NCBI RefSeq assembly: GCF_018310535.1
Contig: NZ_CP074102.1
Location: forward strand, 6,944,001 to 7,008,000
Source of the DNA: Streptomyces mirabilis
GTDB lineage: Bacteria; Actinomycetota; Actinomycetes; Streptomycetales; Streptomycetaceae
Direction of reading: 5' to 3'
Length of the DNA stretch: 64,000 bases
In this document: positions 36,199-43,808 of the stretch, piece by piece
How positions within the stretch are numbered: the first letter of the stretch is position 1
Layout: every line of letters starts with the position of its first letter
Made by a program: the position numbers and the translations under genes
Notes under the pieces: model-generated
Databases searched by the model: none
What the model saw: only the letters and a program-made list of their open reading frames with translations
What the model was told of the DNA's origin: nothing

Positions 36199-37169
36199 CC
36201 ATCCTCTGTGTACGTTTCCAGCTGCCTCCGATGTACGAGGCCGCCCTGCCGGGGCTCCTCGGACTGTTGGAGGAGTTCACCCCCGTCATCGAGGCGCTGC
36301 CGCCCGACGGCGCGCTGGTCGATCTGCGGGGCGCCGAAAGGTACTTCGGGCGGACCGCCGTGGAGTTCGCCTCGCTGATCCGGGTACGGGCACTCGCCCG
36401 GTACGGGGTCGACTGCGTGATCGGTGCCGGGCCCGGTCCGATGCTCGCGCGGATGGCACTGCGGGAGGCCGTGCCCGGAGTGACCCGGGTGGTGCCCGGG
36501 GAGCCGGACGCCGTCGCGGAGTTCCTCGCCGAGCGGCCCGTCGCCGCGCTGCCCGGGGTCGGCGGCGCCACCGCCCGCACCCTGTGCGAGTACGGCCTCG
36601 ACACCATCGGCAAGGTCGCTGCCGCGCCCCTGTCCACGCTCCAGCGCCTGACCAGTGCCCGGACCGGCCGCGAACTGCATGAGAAGGCGTCCGGCATCGA
36701 CCGCGGCCGGGTCGTCCCGAACGCCACCTCGCGCTCTCTTGCCACCGAACGCCCCTTCTCCCGGGACGAGTTGGACCCGTCCCTGCACCGCCGCGCGCTG
36801 CTCTCCGCCACCGAGGAACTGGGCACCCGGCTGCGCGCCCTGGAGAAGGTCTGCCGCACTCTGACCCTCACCGTCCGCTACGCCGACCGCTCCTCGACCA
36901 CCCGCAGCCGCACCCTCAAGGAACCGACCGCGCACTCCTCGGCGCTCACCGCCACCGCGTACGCCCTGTACGAGACACTCGGCCTCCAGCGCGCCCGGGT
37001 CCGCGCGATCGGCCTGCGCGCCGAGGGACTCACCCCCGCCGGACAGGCCTCCCACCAGCTCACCTTCGACCCCGTGGACGAGAAGGTCCGCCGCATCGAG
37101 GAGGTCGCGGACCGCGCGCGAGCGAAGTTCGGCCCGCATGCGGTGATGCCGGGCACGCTGGCGGCGTAA
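36195..37169 (+). CDS. Y-family DNA polymerase-like protein (ImuB-like), catalytic residues degenerate
   Basis: This 324-residue Y-family (DinB/UmuC superfamily) chain has a helix-hairpin-helix region (AALPGVGGATARTLCEYG) and little-finger domain. The normal first catalytic Asp motif (xxDMDxFFA) is replaced by ILCVRFQLPP. The SxDE motif is altered to PPDGALVDLRGAERYFG (Asp kept, Glu lost). This pattern fits a non-catalytic ImuB scaffold partner of DnaE2. It overlaps dnaE2 by four bases (ATGA). No imuA' gene is present beside it, and the order dnaE2-then-Y-protein differs from the classical imuA'-imuB-dnaE2. Confidence 0.85.
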   Translation: MTILCVRFQLPPMYEAALPGLLGLLEEFTPVIEALPPDGALVDLRGAERYFGRTAVEFASLIRVRALARYGVDCVIGAGPGPMLARMALREAVPGVTRVVPGEPDAVAEFLAERPVAALPGVGGATARTLCEYGLDTIGKVAAAPLSTLQRLTSARTGRELHEKASGIDRGRVVPNATSRSLATERPFSRDELDPSLHRRALLSATEELGTRLRALEKVCRTLTLTVRYADRSSTTRSRTLKEPTAHSSALTATAYALYETLGLQRARVRAIGLRAEGLTPAGQASHQLTFDPVDEKVRRIEEVADRARAKFGPHAVMPGTLAA

Positions 37170-37186
37170 CTCTCCTCAGGTGTGTG

Positions 37187-37561
37187 TCAGTTGGCCCACG
37201 GCGGGGTGATGCGGGTGCCGTCGGACAGTTCCGCCGTCAGGCCGATGGGCGTGGTGACCCAGGTGATCACGGTCCGGTCGGTCGGGTTCTCGGCACCGAA
37301 GGTCGCCCCGGGGTTGATGATCAGCGTGTCGCCCGCGGTGACCCGCTCGGTGCGTCCGTCGAGCGTGATCACCAGCTCGCCCTCGAGGATGTGGAGGATC
37401 TCCTCGCGGCTGACGGTGTGCAGGGGCGCCTTGGTGCCGGCGGGGATCTCGCCCCGCCAGGCGCACAGTTCCTTGCTGCCGGCGCCGGGACGGGCGTACG
37501 AGACGAAGCGGGCGCCGTGCATCTCGTGGACGACGGCATCGGACGGGTGGATGACGGGCAT
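37187..37561 (-). CDS. Small cupin protein
   Basis: This 124-residue single-domain cupin shows REEILHILEGELVITLDG and TAGDTLIINPGATFGAEN, with one His of motif 1 visible (APLHTVSREE). Such proteins bind metal and act as dioxygenases, isomerases or binding proteins. It is divergent from a MarR regulator, with two operators between them, so it is very probably the regulator's target. The start ATG 37561 follows GGAGGCAGCC. Confidence 0.85.
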   Translation of the reverse strand: MPVIHPSDAVVHEMHGARFVSYARPGAGSKELCAWRGEIPAGTKAPLHTVSREEILHILEGELVITLDGRTERVTAGDTLIINPGATFGAENPTDRTVITWVTTPIGLTAELSDGTRITPPWAN

Positions 37562-37581
37562 GGCTGCCTCCTGGGCAAGTG

Positions 37582-37596
37582 GTCAAGTAGCTTGAC
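37582..37596. promoter_or_regulatory. MarR operator O1 (cupin side)
   Basis: Perfect palindrome GTCAAG-TAG-CTTGAC, 21 bp upstream of the cupin start. Its centre is 29 bp from the centre of O2. Confidence 0.7.
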
Positions 37597-37609
37597 TATA
37601 TGCCCTCAT

Positions 37610-37626
37610 GGTCAAGCTGCTTGACC
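37610..37626. promoter_or_regulatory. MarR operator O2 (marR side)
   Basis: Perfect palindrome GGTCAAG-CTG-CTTGACC, the same motif as O1. A further half site GTCAAG lies at 37632-37637. Two sites in the 93-bp divergent gap point to mutual repression of both genes. Confidence 0.75.
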
Positions 37627-37654
37627 AATCCGTCAAGGGTGTTTCAATGCATCC

Positions 37655-38098
37655 GTGGAGAACTCCGAGGCCATGGCCCTGACCGCCGCCCTGCTCACCG
37701 TCGCGGGCGACCTGACGCGACGCATCAACGACGGCGTAGAAGCCCGTGGCTTCGAGGTGCGGCCCGCGTACGGCTTCGCGTTCACCCGGCTCGCCCCGGA
37801 CGGTGCGACGGTCACCGACCTCGCGACCCACCTGGGGGTGACCAAACAGGCCGCCAGCCAGCTCGTCGACGAGCTCGTGCGCAAGGGATACGCCGAGCGG
37901 CGCCCGTATCCCGGCGACGCGCGCGCCCGGCTCGTCGTGCTGACCGAACGCGGCTGGGCCTGCACCCGTGCGGCGGAGGAGGCGGCCGCCGATGCCGTGC
38001 GGGCGTGGATCGAGGTGCTCGGTGAGGGTGAAGTGGGCGTGTTGCGTGACCGCTTGGCGCGAATCGCGCCCTATGGTCCCATCAGGCCCGCCTGGTGA
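37655..38098 (+). CDS. MarR-family transcriptional regulator
   Basis: This 147-residue winged-helix regulator has the recognition helix region TDLATHLGVTKQAASQLVDE and wing YPGDARARLVVLTERG. It starts at GTG 37655, about 28 bp from operator O2, and is divergent from the cupin gene. MarR proteins usually respond to phenolic or oxidising compounds. Here the two palindromes indicate autorepression together with cupin control. The ligand is unknown. Confidence 0.9.
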   Translation: MENSEAMALTAALLTVAGDLTRRINDGVEARGFEVRPAYGFAFTRLAPDGATVTDLATHLGVTKQAASQLVDELVRKGYAERRPYPGDARARLVVLTERGWACTRAAEEAAADAVRAWIEVLGEGEVGVLRDRLARIAPYGPIRPAW

Positions 38099-38165
38099 TG
38101 GTTCTTCAGGTGTTGACCGGTGGCTGGGACTGCCGCTGTTTGTCGCCGGAAGTTTTTTACTGACG

Positions 38166-38200
38166 CGTAACTTCACACTTGGGCTACTCGCCCGTAACTT
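38166..38200. promoter_or_regulatory. Direct repeats CGTAACTT upstream of the lipase
   Basis: Two CGTAACTT copies (38166-38173, 38193-38200) are 27 bp apart. The first overlaps a dyad TTACTGACGCGTAA. They lie about 80-115 bp before the lipase ATG and may be activator or TetR-type sites. No regulator is identified. Confidence 0.4.
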
Positions 38201-38281
38201 GACGAGTGAACAGCATCCTCGTGATCCGGATCACAGGGCGTACGTCGTCGCAACTCCCTTGAGCCGCAAGGAGATCACCCG

Positions 38282-39139
38282 ATGCTGCCCTGGAAGCGCC
38301 TGCTCAGACCCCTCACCGCACTGCTGCTGACCGCCGTGGTCGCCGTGGTCCCCGCCGCCACCGCCCACGCCGCCGCGCCGAGCAGCGGCTGGAACGACTA
38401 CTCCTGCAAGCCCTCCGCCGGCCATCCCCGCCCCGTCGTCCTCGTCCACGGCACCTTCGCCAACTCGACCGACAACTGGCTGGCCTTCGCCCCCTACCTG
38501 GTGGACCGCGGGTACTGCGTCTTCTCCCTCGACTACGGGCAACTGCCCGGCGTCCCCCTCTTCAACGCCCTCGGCCCCATCGACAAGTCGGCCGAACAGC
38601 TTCAGGTATTCGTCGACAAGGTGCTCGCCGCGACCGGCGCCCCCAAGGCCGACCTCGTCGGCCACTCGCAGGGCGGCCTGATGCCCCGCTACTACCTCAA
38701 GTTCCTCGGCGGAGCCGCCAAGGTGAACGCCTTCGTCGGCATCGCGCCCGACAACCACGGCACCACCCTGGACGGCCTGACCAACCTGCTGCCGTACTTC
38801 CCGGGCGCCGAGGACCTGCTGTCCGCGGCCACACCCGCGCTCGCCGACCAGATCGTCGGCTCCGCCTTCCTGACCAAACTCAACGCCGGCGGCGACACCG
38901 TCCCGGGCGTGCACTACACGGTGATCGCCACCAAGTACGACGAGGTGGTCACGCCGTACCGCTCACAGTTCCTCACCGGATCCGACGTCCACAACGTTCT
39001 GCTGCAGGACCTGTGCCCGGTCGATCTCTCCGAGCACGCCGCGATCGGCCTCCTCGACCGGATCGCCTTCCACGAGGCGGCCAACGCCCTCGACCCGGCA
39101 CACGCCACCCCCACGAACTGCGCCTCCGTGTTCAGCTGA
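38282..39139 (+). CDS. Secreted alpha/beta-hydrolase lipase
   Basis: This 285-residue protein has a signal peptide (LLTAVVAVVPAATAHAA). The lipase fold shows oxyanion strand RPVVLVHGTFANSTDNW, nucleophile elbow VGHSQGGLMPRYY (Ser) and a catalytic His near LSEHAAIG. Asp candidates lie near YDEVVTPYR. It belongs to the EstA/lipase class 2 group common in Streptomyces; triacylglycerol or ester hydrolysis outside the cell is expected. Six Cys residues could form disulfides. The ATG at 38282 follows AAGGAG. It ends before a strong terminator shared with the LPMO gene. Confidence 0.9.
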   Translation: MLPWKRLLRPLTALLLTAVVAVVPAATAHAAAPSSGWNDYSCKPSAGHPRPVVLVHGTFANSTDNWLAFAPYLVDRGYCVFSLDYGQLPGVPLFNALGPIDKSAEQLQVFVDKVLAATGAPKADLVGHSQGGLMPRYYLKFLGGAAKVNAFVGIAPDNHGTTLDGLTNLLPYFPGAEDLLSAATPALADQIVGSAFLTKLNAGGDTVPGVHYTVIATKYDEVVTPYRSQFLTGSDVHNVLLQDLCPVDLSEHAAIGLLDRIAFHEAANALDPAHATPTNCASVFS

Positions 39140-39148
39140 CCGCCCCGG

Positions 39149-39187
39149 CCGGGGCCTGTCCGACCTGAGCCGCCGGACAGGCCCCGG
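39149..39187. terminator. Shared terminator of convergent lipase and LPMO genes
   Basis: Perfect 14-bp arms CCGGGGCCTGTCCG and CGGACAGGCCCCGG with an 11-base loop, 10 bp after the lipase stop and 14 bp from the LPMO stop. Confidence 0.85.
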
Positions 39188-39200
39188 AGTACACCGGGAA

Positions 39201-40253
39201 CTAGCGGTCGCGCCGGCCGCCGGTCGTCGCGCGACGGCGGACCGAGGAGAACAGCGCCGCCGCGCCCAGCGCCAGCGCGCTCGCCCCGCCGATCGCGAGG
39301 TAGGCGCTGGAGGAGTCACCGCCGGTCTCGGCGAGGTGCCGCTCCGAGACACCCGCGGCCTCGGGCCGGGCGTCGGAGCCGCCGGTAGCGGCGTCGGAGG
39401 GGTTCGTGCCGGCGGCCGGAGTGGCTGTGCCGTCGTGGTGGTCGTGCCGCACCGACGACTTGTCGGCACCATCGGCTATCTGCTGCTCGGAGGGCGCGGA
39501 AGCGGTGGGTGCCGGGGAGGTCGGCGCGGGGGTGGTACCGCTTCCGGTACTGCCCGTACCGCTGCTGCCCGTGCTGCCGCCGCCGGAACCGGTGTTGCCG
39601 GAACCCCCGCCACCGAAGGTGACGTCCGAGCAGGAGTAGAACGCCTCCGGACTGTCCGAGCGCTGCCAGATCGCGTAGAGGAGCTGCCTGCCCGAGCGCT
39701 GCGGCAGGGTGCCGGAGAAGGTGTAGTAGCCGTTCGTCGCGGCCGGGTCGGTCTTGGTGGCGACCGGGTGCGCCAGGTCCAGGTCGGCCCAGGCCAACGG
39801 CTTGGACGGGTCGTAACCCGCCTTGGTGATGTAGACGTTGAAGGTGCCCTTGTGCGGGGCCGTCACCCGGTACTTGAAGGTGTACGCGCCGCCGCTCACG
39901 CTCGTCGTCGGCCAGTCGGCGCGGGCCAGGTCCAGGCCCTTGAACTCGTCGTTGCCCGCGCCGCACAGCTTCCCGTCGGGAATGAGCTGCTGGTGTCTGC
40001 CGTTCGCGTCGCCGATCCGGATGCCGTTCCAGTCGTACAGCGCCTGGGTGCCGCCGGCCGCGACGGCCGCCTTGCAGGCGCCGGACCTCGGGCTCTCGGG
40101 ATTCTCCGCGTAGCACTGGAAGACCCGGCTGACCGGGTCGCCCATCGTGCCGTGCGCGGCGGCGGGCGCCGCGGCGAGCGCGATCAGGGCGACCGGGGCG
40201 ACACCGACACCGACGGCGACCGCGACGGTGGCGGCCTTGCGGCGAGCAGGCAT
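39201..40253 (-). CDS. AA10 lytic polysaccharide monooxygenase with sortase anchor
   Basis: This 350-residue secreted copper enzyme has a signal peptide ending AAPAAA. The mature chain begins HGTMGDPVSRVFQCYAENPE, giving the N-terminal His of the copper brace; the second His is in RVTAPHKGTFNVYI. The AA10 domain covers about residues 34-215. A Ser/Gly/Thr-rich linker leads to a class-E-type sortase signal, LAETG, a hydrophobic helix and RRR. AA10 enzymes oxidatively cut chitin or cellulose. Cell-wall anchoring is unusual for exported LPMOs and suggests action at the hyphal surface, such as on own polymers. Confidence 0.9.
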   Translation of the reverse strand: MPARRKAATVAVAVGVGVAPVALIALAAAPAAAHGTMGDPVSRVFQCYAENPESPRSGACKAAVAAGGTQALYDWNGIRIGDANGRHQQLIPDGKLCGAGNDEFKGLDLARADWPTTSVSGGAYTFKYRVTAPHKGTFNVYITKAGYDPSKPLAWADLDLAHPVATKTDPAATNGYYTFSGTLPQRSGRQLLYAIWQRSDSPEAFYSCSDVTFGGGGSGNTGSGGGSTGSSGTGSTGSGTTPAPTSPAPTASAPSEQQIADGADKSSVRHDHHDGTATPAAGTNPSDAATGGSDARPEAAGVSERHLAETGGDSSSAYLAIGGASALALGAAALFSSVRRRATTGGRRDR

Positions 40254-40423
40254 GGGGGAACTCCTCGAAGCGGACCTTCACGTCTACGGCGGACCCGTGG
40301 GGGGTGATCAGCAAGCTAGCCCGAAGAAACCGCGAATTCGCCTGCTGGAGGCGGGTGCGGGAGATCCTTATGGTCGGCTTAAGGGAGTGCTGAGCCTGCG
40401 CTCAGGTAGCTACCGTTCTGGCC

Positions 40424-40885
40424 ATGACAGATGCCCCGAACGAACCGGAGATCCGCCCGGCCGTCGCCGCCGACGTCGCCGCAGTGAAGGCGGTGACCGA
40501 CGCCGCGTACCACCACTACATCGAGCGCATCGGAGTGGTGCCGAAGCCCATGGAGGCGGACCACGCGGCGAACGTGGCCGCGGGGCGGGTGTTCGTCACG
40601 GGGGAGCCCGTGAGGGGCCTCGTGGTGATCGAGGCGCACGAGGACCATCTCTTCCTCGACAGCATCGCCGTCCACCCCGACGCCCATGGCAAGGGTGTCG
40701 GGCAACGGCTGCTGGCGTTCGTGGACGCACACGCGCGTGCGCTCGGGCTGTCCGAGGTCAGGCTCTACACGAACGCGATGATGTGGGAGAACCAGAAGAT
40801 CTACCCGAAGTACGGGTACGAGGTGGTGGAACGCCGCGTGGACGGCCGGTACGACCGGATCCACTACCGCAAGCGGCTCGACTGA
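40424..40885 (+). CDS. GNAT acetyltransferase
   Basis: This 153-residue N-acetyltransferase shows strand-beta4/motif A LDSIAVHPDAHGKGVGQRLL with the acetyl-CoA pyrophosphate loop (HGKGVG) and C-terminal YPKYGYEVVERRVDG. The substrate is unknown. The ATG at 40424 has little ribosome-site sequence. It stands alone, convergent with the 44-residue minus-strand gene. Confidence 0.9.
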   Translation: MTDAPNEPEIRPAVAADVAAVKAVTDAAYHHYIERIGVVPKPMEADHAANVAAGRVFVTGEPVRGLVVIEAHEDHLFLDSIAVHPDAHGKGVGQRLLAFVDAHARALGLSEVRLYTNAMMWENQKIYPKYGYEVVERRVDGRYDRIHYRKRLD

Positions 40886-40937
40886 CGGTTTCCGTGCCGG
40901 GGCGTGTCTCAGTGCCGGGGCGCGCGGCCCGGGCCGC

Positions 40938-41072
40938 TCACCCGTCCGGCCACCACGTGCGGTGGATGTCCTTGCGGACCTCCGGACGCTCGGCCGGACG
41001 CTCGTCGGCCTCGTCCCGCACTCGGCGGGACTCCGACTTCCTCAGGGGCTTCTGCACGGTCACACGGCGCAT
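40938..41072 (-). CDS. Small basic protein (44 aa)
   Basis: The frame reads MRRVTVQKPLRKSESRR and ends RKDIHRTWWPDG before TGA. It is preceded by an ideal ribosome site, AAGGAGG, six bases before the ATG, and shows Streptomyces codon use. The composition is strongly charged (Arg, Glu, Asp) with a WWPDG end. No known family is recognised. It lies between the GNAT and methyltransferase genes, on the opposite strand to both. Confidence 0.7.
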   Translation of the reverse strand: MRRVTVQKPLRKSESRRVRDEADERPAERPEVRKDIHRTWWPDG

Positions 41073-41209
41073 GGCTGCCTCCTTGTGCCTACCGGGATCC
41101 GCGGTTGTACGGAGGTAGACCCTTTCCGGGAGAGTTGCTCATCAGTCGGGATCTGTCTGTGGCGGCTGTCACGATTCGACTGTCAGTGGTGGGTGTCACC
41201 CTGGGGCAC

Positions 41210-41908
41210 ATGGCGGGTTACAGCGAAATGAATCCAGGTCAGAGCGGTGTCAAACCGTGTCAGAGCGGTGTGCGGCCGGAGCTCGGTGGCGCGGGCGGGG
41301 GTGTGGACCCGGTGGCCGACGCGGACCAGGTGGACTGGGACGCCGAGGCCGCCACCTTCGACGACGAGCCGGACCACGGGCTGCGCGACGCCGCCGTGCG
41401 GGAGGCCTGGGCGGAGCGGCTGCGCGCCTGGCTGCCCGAGACCCCGTCCGACGTGCTCGACCTCGGCTGCGGCACCGGCAGCCTGGCGCTCCTCGCGGCC
41501 CAGCGGGGCCACCACGTCACCGGGGTCGACCGCGCGCCGCGCATGGTCGACCTGGCCCGCGCCAAGCTCGCCGGACGTGACGCGGTGTTCCTCCTCGGCG
41601 ACGCGACGGCACCGCCCGTCGGCGAGCAGCGGTTCGACGTCGTGCTCGTCCGGCACGTCCTGTGGGCCCTGCCCGACCCCGAGCGCGTCCTGCGGCACTG
41701 GCGCGGGCTGCTGCGCCCCGGAGGGCGGCTCGTCCTGGTCGAGGGGGTGTGGGGGACGCTGAGCCCGGTCGGCATACCCGCGGACCGGCTGGCCGCCCTG
41801 CTGGAGCCCCTGACCTCGGACCTCCGAGTGGAGCGGCTGTCCGACGACGCACGGCTGTGGGGGCGCGAGGTGGCGGACGAGCGGTACGCGGTGGTGGCCC
41901 ACGTCTGA
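41210..41908 (+). CDS. SAM-dependent methyltransferase (class I)
   Basis: This protein of about 232 residues has motif I VLDLGCGTGSLALLAAQRGH, post-I DRAPRMVDLARAKL and motif III LLRPGGRLVLVEG of the Methyltransf_11/25 group. Several starts are possible; ATG 41210 is used, ATG 41228 is the alternative. The N-terminal codons contain two copies of GTCAGAGCGGTGT, giving a small repeat (GQSGVKPCQSGV). The substrate is unknown. It ends just before a hairpin shared with the convergent DUF402 gene. Confidence 0.82.
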   Translation: MAGYSEMNPGQSGVKPCQSGVRPELGGAGGGVDPVADADQVDWDAEAATFDDEPDHGLRDAAVREAWAERLRAWLPETPSDVLDLGCGTGSLALLAAQRGHHVTGVDRAPRMVDLARAKLAGRDAVFLLGDATAPPVGEQRFDVVLVRHVLWALPDPERVLRHWRGLLRPGGRLVLVEGVWGTLSPVGIPADRLAALLEPLTSDLRVERLSDDARLWGREVADERYAVVAHV

Positions 41909-41931
41909 CCACCGGGTACTCGACGGTCGTC

Positions 41932-41958
41932 GAGCGGGTATCCGCCGGGTACCCGCTC
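41932..41958. terminator. Hairpin between methyltransferase and DUF402 genes
   Basis: Arms GAGCGGGTA and TACCCGCTC with a nine-base loop; the right arm reaches the last base of the DUF402 stop. Confidence 0.7.
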
Positions 41959-42458
41959 TAGCCGAGCAGTGCCTCGAAGTCACCCTCGTGAGCCAGGAGT
42001 TCGAGCGTGTCGAGGGCGTTCCGCGCGGCGGTCGCGGCCCGCGGATCGGTGGTCGCGAGGCCGCTCGCCGCGAACTCGTCCTCGTCCAGGCGCAGTACGT
42101 CCGTGCCGTCCGCGGAGCGCCACAGGTCCAGGTCGAGGTCCTCGACGACCAGTTCGCCGCCGGAGAGGGTGGCCGGGCGGGTGATGTCGCAGTACCAGCC
42201 CTTCCGTACGCCCTCGGCGTCCCGGACCTCCTTGACCGCGTACCAGCGGTCCCGCCAGTAGTACTCGGTGAAGACATCGCCCGGCTCGAACCGTACGAAG
42301 CCGAAGTCGCGGACGCCCTCGCCCGCCCACGGCGCGCGCACGGTGACGCGGGTGCCGTCGTCGGCGAGCAGCTCGGCGGGGTAACGGATCTTCGTGCGGC
42401 CGGACTTGACGAGGACGATCTCCACGGTGCGGGGTGCGTCAGGCGAGTTCGCGGACAT
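41958..42458 (-). CDS. DUF402 (FomD-like) protein
   Basis: This 166-residue protein has the DUF402 fold: FEPGDVFTEYYWRDRWYAVK, GWYCDITRPATL, VEDLDLDLWRSADGT and LDEDEFAASGL. FomD-type members hydrolyse nucleotidyl-phosphonate intermediates; other members cleave nucleoside di- and triphosphates. The conserved Tyr/Asp/Glu metal-binding cluster appears kept. The ATG at 42458 follows GGAGGT and overlaps the acetyltransferase gene by 20 bp; a GTG at 42425 is a possible later start. It forms an operon with the double-GNAT gene. Confidence 0.85.
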   Translation of the reverse strand: MSANSPDAPRTVEIVLVKSGRTKIRYPAELLADDGTRVTVRAPWAGEGVRDFGFVRFEPGDVFTEYYWRDRWYAVKEVRDAEGVRKGWYCDITRPATLSGGELVVEDLDLDLWRSADGTDVLRLDEDEFAASGLATTDPRAATAARNALDTLELLAHEGDFEALLG

Positions 42459-43368
42459 ACCGCACCTCCGTCCCGCAGATCTCGTAGCCGAACCACTTGT
42501 TGATCGCGATCATCGGTTCGTTGCCGGCGTCGTTGCCCGTGAACGCCTCCGTGCACCCGGCGGCGCGGGCACGGTGCAGCGAGTCGTTCTTGGCGAGCTT
42601 GGCGAGGCCGCGACCGCGGAACGCGGCGGCGGTGCCCGTCATCACGGTGCCGTAGCGGGTGCCGCCGTCCGTGCGGGCCGCGCTGAACGCCGCCGGGCGG
42701 CCGTCGACGAGCGCGACCGTGGTCAGCTCGGCACTGAACAGGGGGTGGTGCCAGGTCTCCTGGAGCCAGGCCTGGTAGTCCGTGAACTCGTGGGGGATGT
42801 CGCTGGGTTCGTCCGCCATCGTCTCCGCGTCCAGGGTGAACAGGGGGCGCGGGTCGTCGGCGAAGTCCGAGCCCTTGCGCAGCTCGACGCCCGGCGGCGG
42901 GTCCTGGAGCGGCGGCAGGGTGCCGCCCGCCAGGTCGAGGCGGAGGAAGTGGGCGGAGCGGCTCGCGTGGTAGCCGTGCTTCTCGGCGAACGCGCGGTTG
43001 TCCGGCTCGTCCAGGACCCAGGCGAAGAGCTTGGTCGCGCCCAGGGCCGCCAGGTGCTCCTCGGCGGTGCGCACCAGGAGCGAGCCCGCGCCCCGGCGGG
43101 TGCGGCCGGGGTCGACGTACACGTTGAGGTAGCCCTGATTCGGCTCCGCGCTGTCGTGCGCGATGCCGACCTGGGCCGTGCCGACCGGTTCGCCGTCCTG
43201 CTCCGCGAGCAGCGGACGGTAGTGGGCGTCGGGGTGCGCGTGCGTGACGTCGTACGCGATGGAGTCAGGTGTGTACAGCACGAAGGGGAGGGCGCGGTTG
43301 CGGACGTGGGCGAAGCCCTCGGTGTGCCGTCGGTCGTCCGGGCGGACGTCGCTGATGATCACAGTCAT
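42439..43368 (-). CDS. Double-domain GNAT acetyltransferase
   Basis: This 309-residue protein carries two GNAT repeats. The N-terminal unit has GYLNVYVDPGRTRRGAGSLL (complete acetyl-CoA loop). The C-terminal unit has MTGTAAAFRGRGLAKLAKND and NEPMIAINKWFGYEICG. This two-domain form resembles mycothiol synthase and streptothricin-type acetyltransferases in layout. The substrate is unknown. It is divergent from the GntR gene and leads the DUF402 operon. Confidence 0.88.
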   Translation of the reverse strand: MTVIISDVRPDDRRHTEGFAHVRNRALPFVLYTPDSIAYDVTHAHPDAHYRPLLAEQDGEPVGTAQVGIAHDSAEPNQGYLNVYVDPGRTRRGAGSLLVRTAEEHLAALGATKLFAWVLDEPDNRAFAEKHGYHASRSAHFLRLDLAGGTLPPLQDPPPGVELRKGSDFADDPRPLFTLDAETMADEPSDIPHEFTDYQAWLQETWHHPLFSAELTTVALVDGRPAAFSAARTDGGTRYGTVMTGTAAAFRGRGLAKLAKNDSLHRARAAGCTEAFTGNDAGNEPMIAINKWFGYEICGTEVRYVRELA

Positions 43369-43439
43369 GGAGTCGAACGCTACGCGCGAGGTGTGTTCGA
43401 GTGCCTCTCATTTTCCTTCCCGTACGGGACAATCGCTCC

Positions 43440-43808
43440 GTGACGCTGAAGATCCACATCGATGAGGGGGCCGCGCCCTACGAACAGGTGCGTGCCCAGA
43501 TCTCCGAGCAGGCGCGGTCCGGTGCGCTGCCGGTCGGCTACAAGCTGCCCACCGTGCGGGGGCTGGCCGAGGAGCTCGGCCTCGCCGCCAACACGGTCGC
43601 CAAGGCCTACCGGGCACTGGAGTCGGACGGGGTGATCGAGACGCGCGGCCGCAACGGGACGTTCGTCGCCGCCGCGGGCTCGGCGGCGGAGCGCGAAGCG
43701 GCGTCGGCCGCACAGGCGTACGCCGAGCGCGTGCACCGCCTCGGCCTCTCGGAGTCCGCCGCGCTGGACGCCGTGCGGGATGCCCTGCGGGCGGCTTACG
43801 GGGACTAG
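43440..43808 (+). CDS. GntR-family regulator, YtrA type
   Basis: This 122-residue short GntR regulator has the winged HTH (YEQVRAQISEQARSGALPVG, KLPTVRGLAEELGLAANTVA, KAYRALESDGVIETRGRNG) and only a short helical tail, as in YtrA/PhnF-like repressors of transporters. The start GTG 43440 follows a GACAAT hexamer by seven bases, so it may be leaderless. Its stop TAG shares CTAG with the stop of the convergent DUF72 gene. Confidence 0.9.
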   Translation: MTLKIHIDEGAAPYEQVRAQISEQARSGALPVGYKLPTVRGLAEELGLAANTVAKAYRALESDGVIETRGRNGTFVAAAGSAAEREAASAAQAYAERVHRLGLSESAALDAVRDALRAAYGD

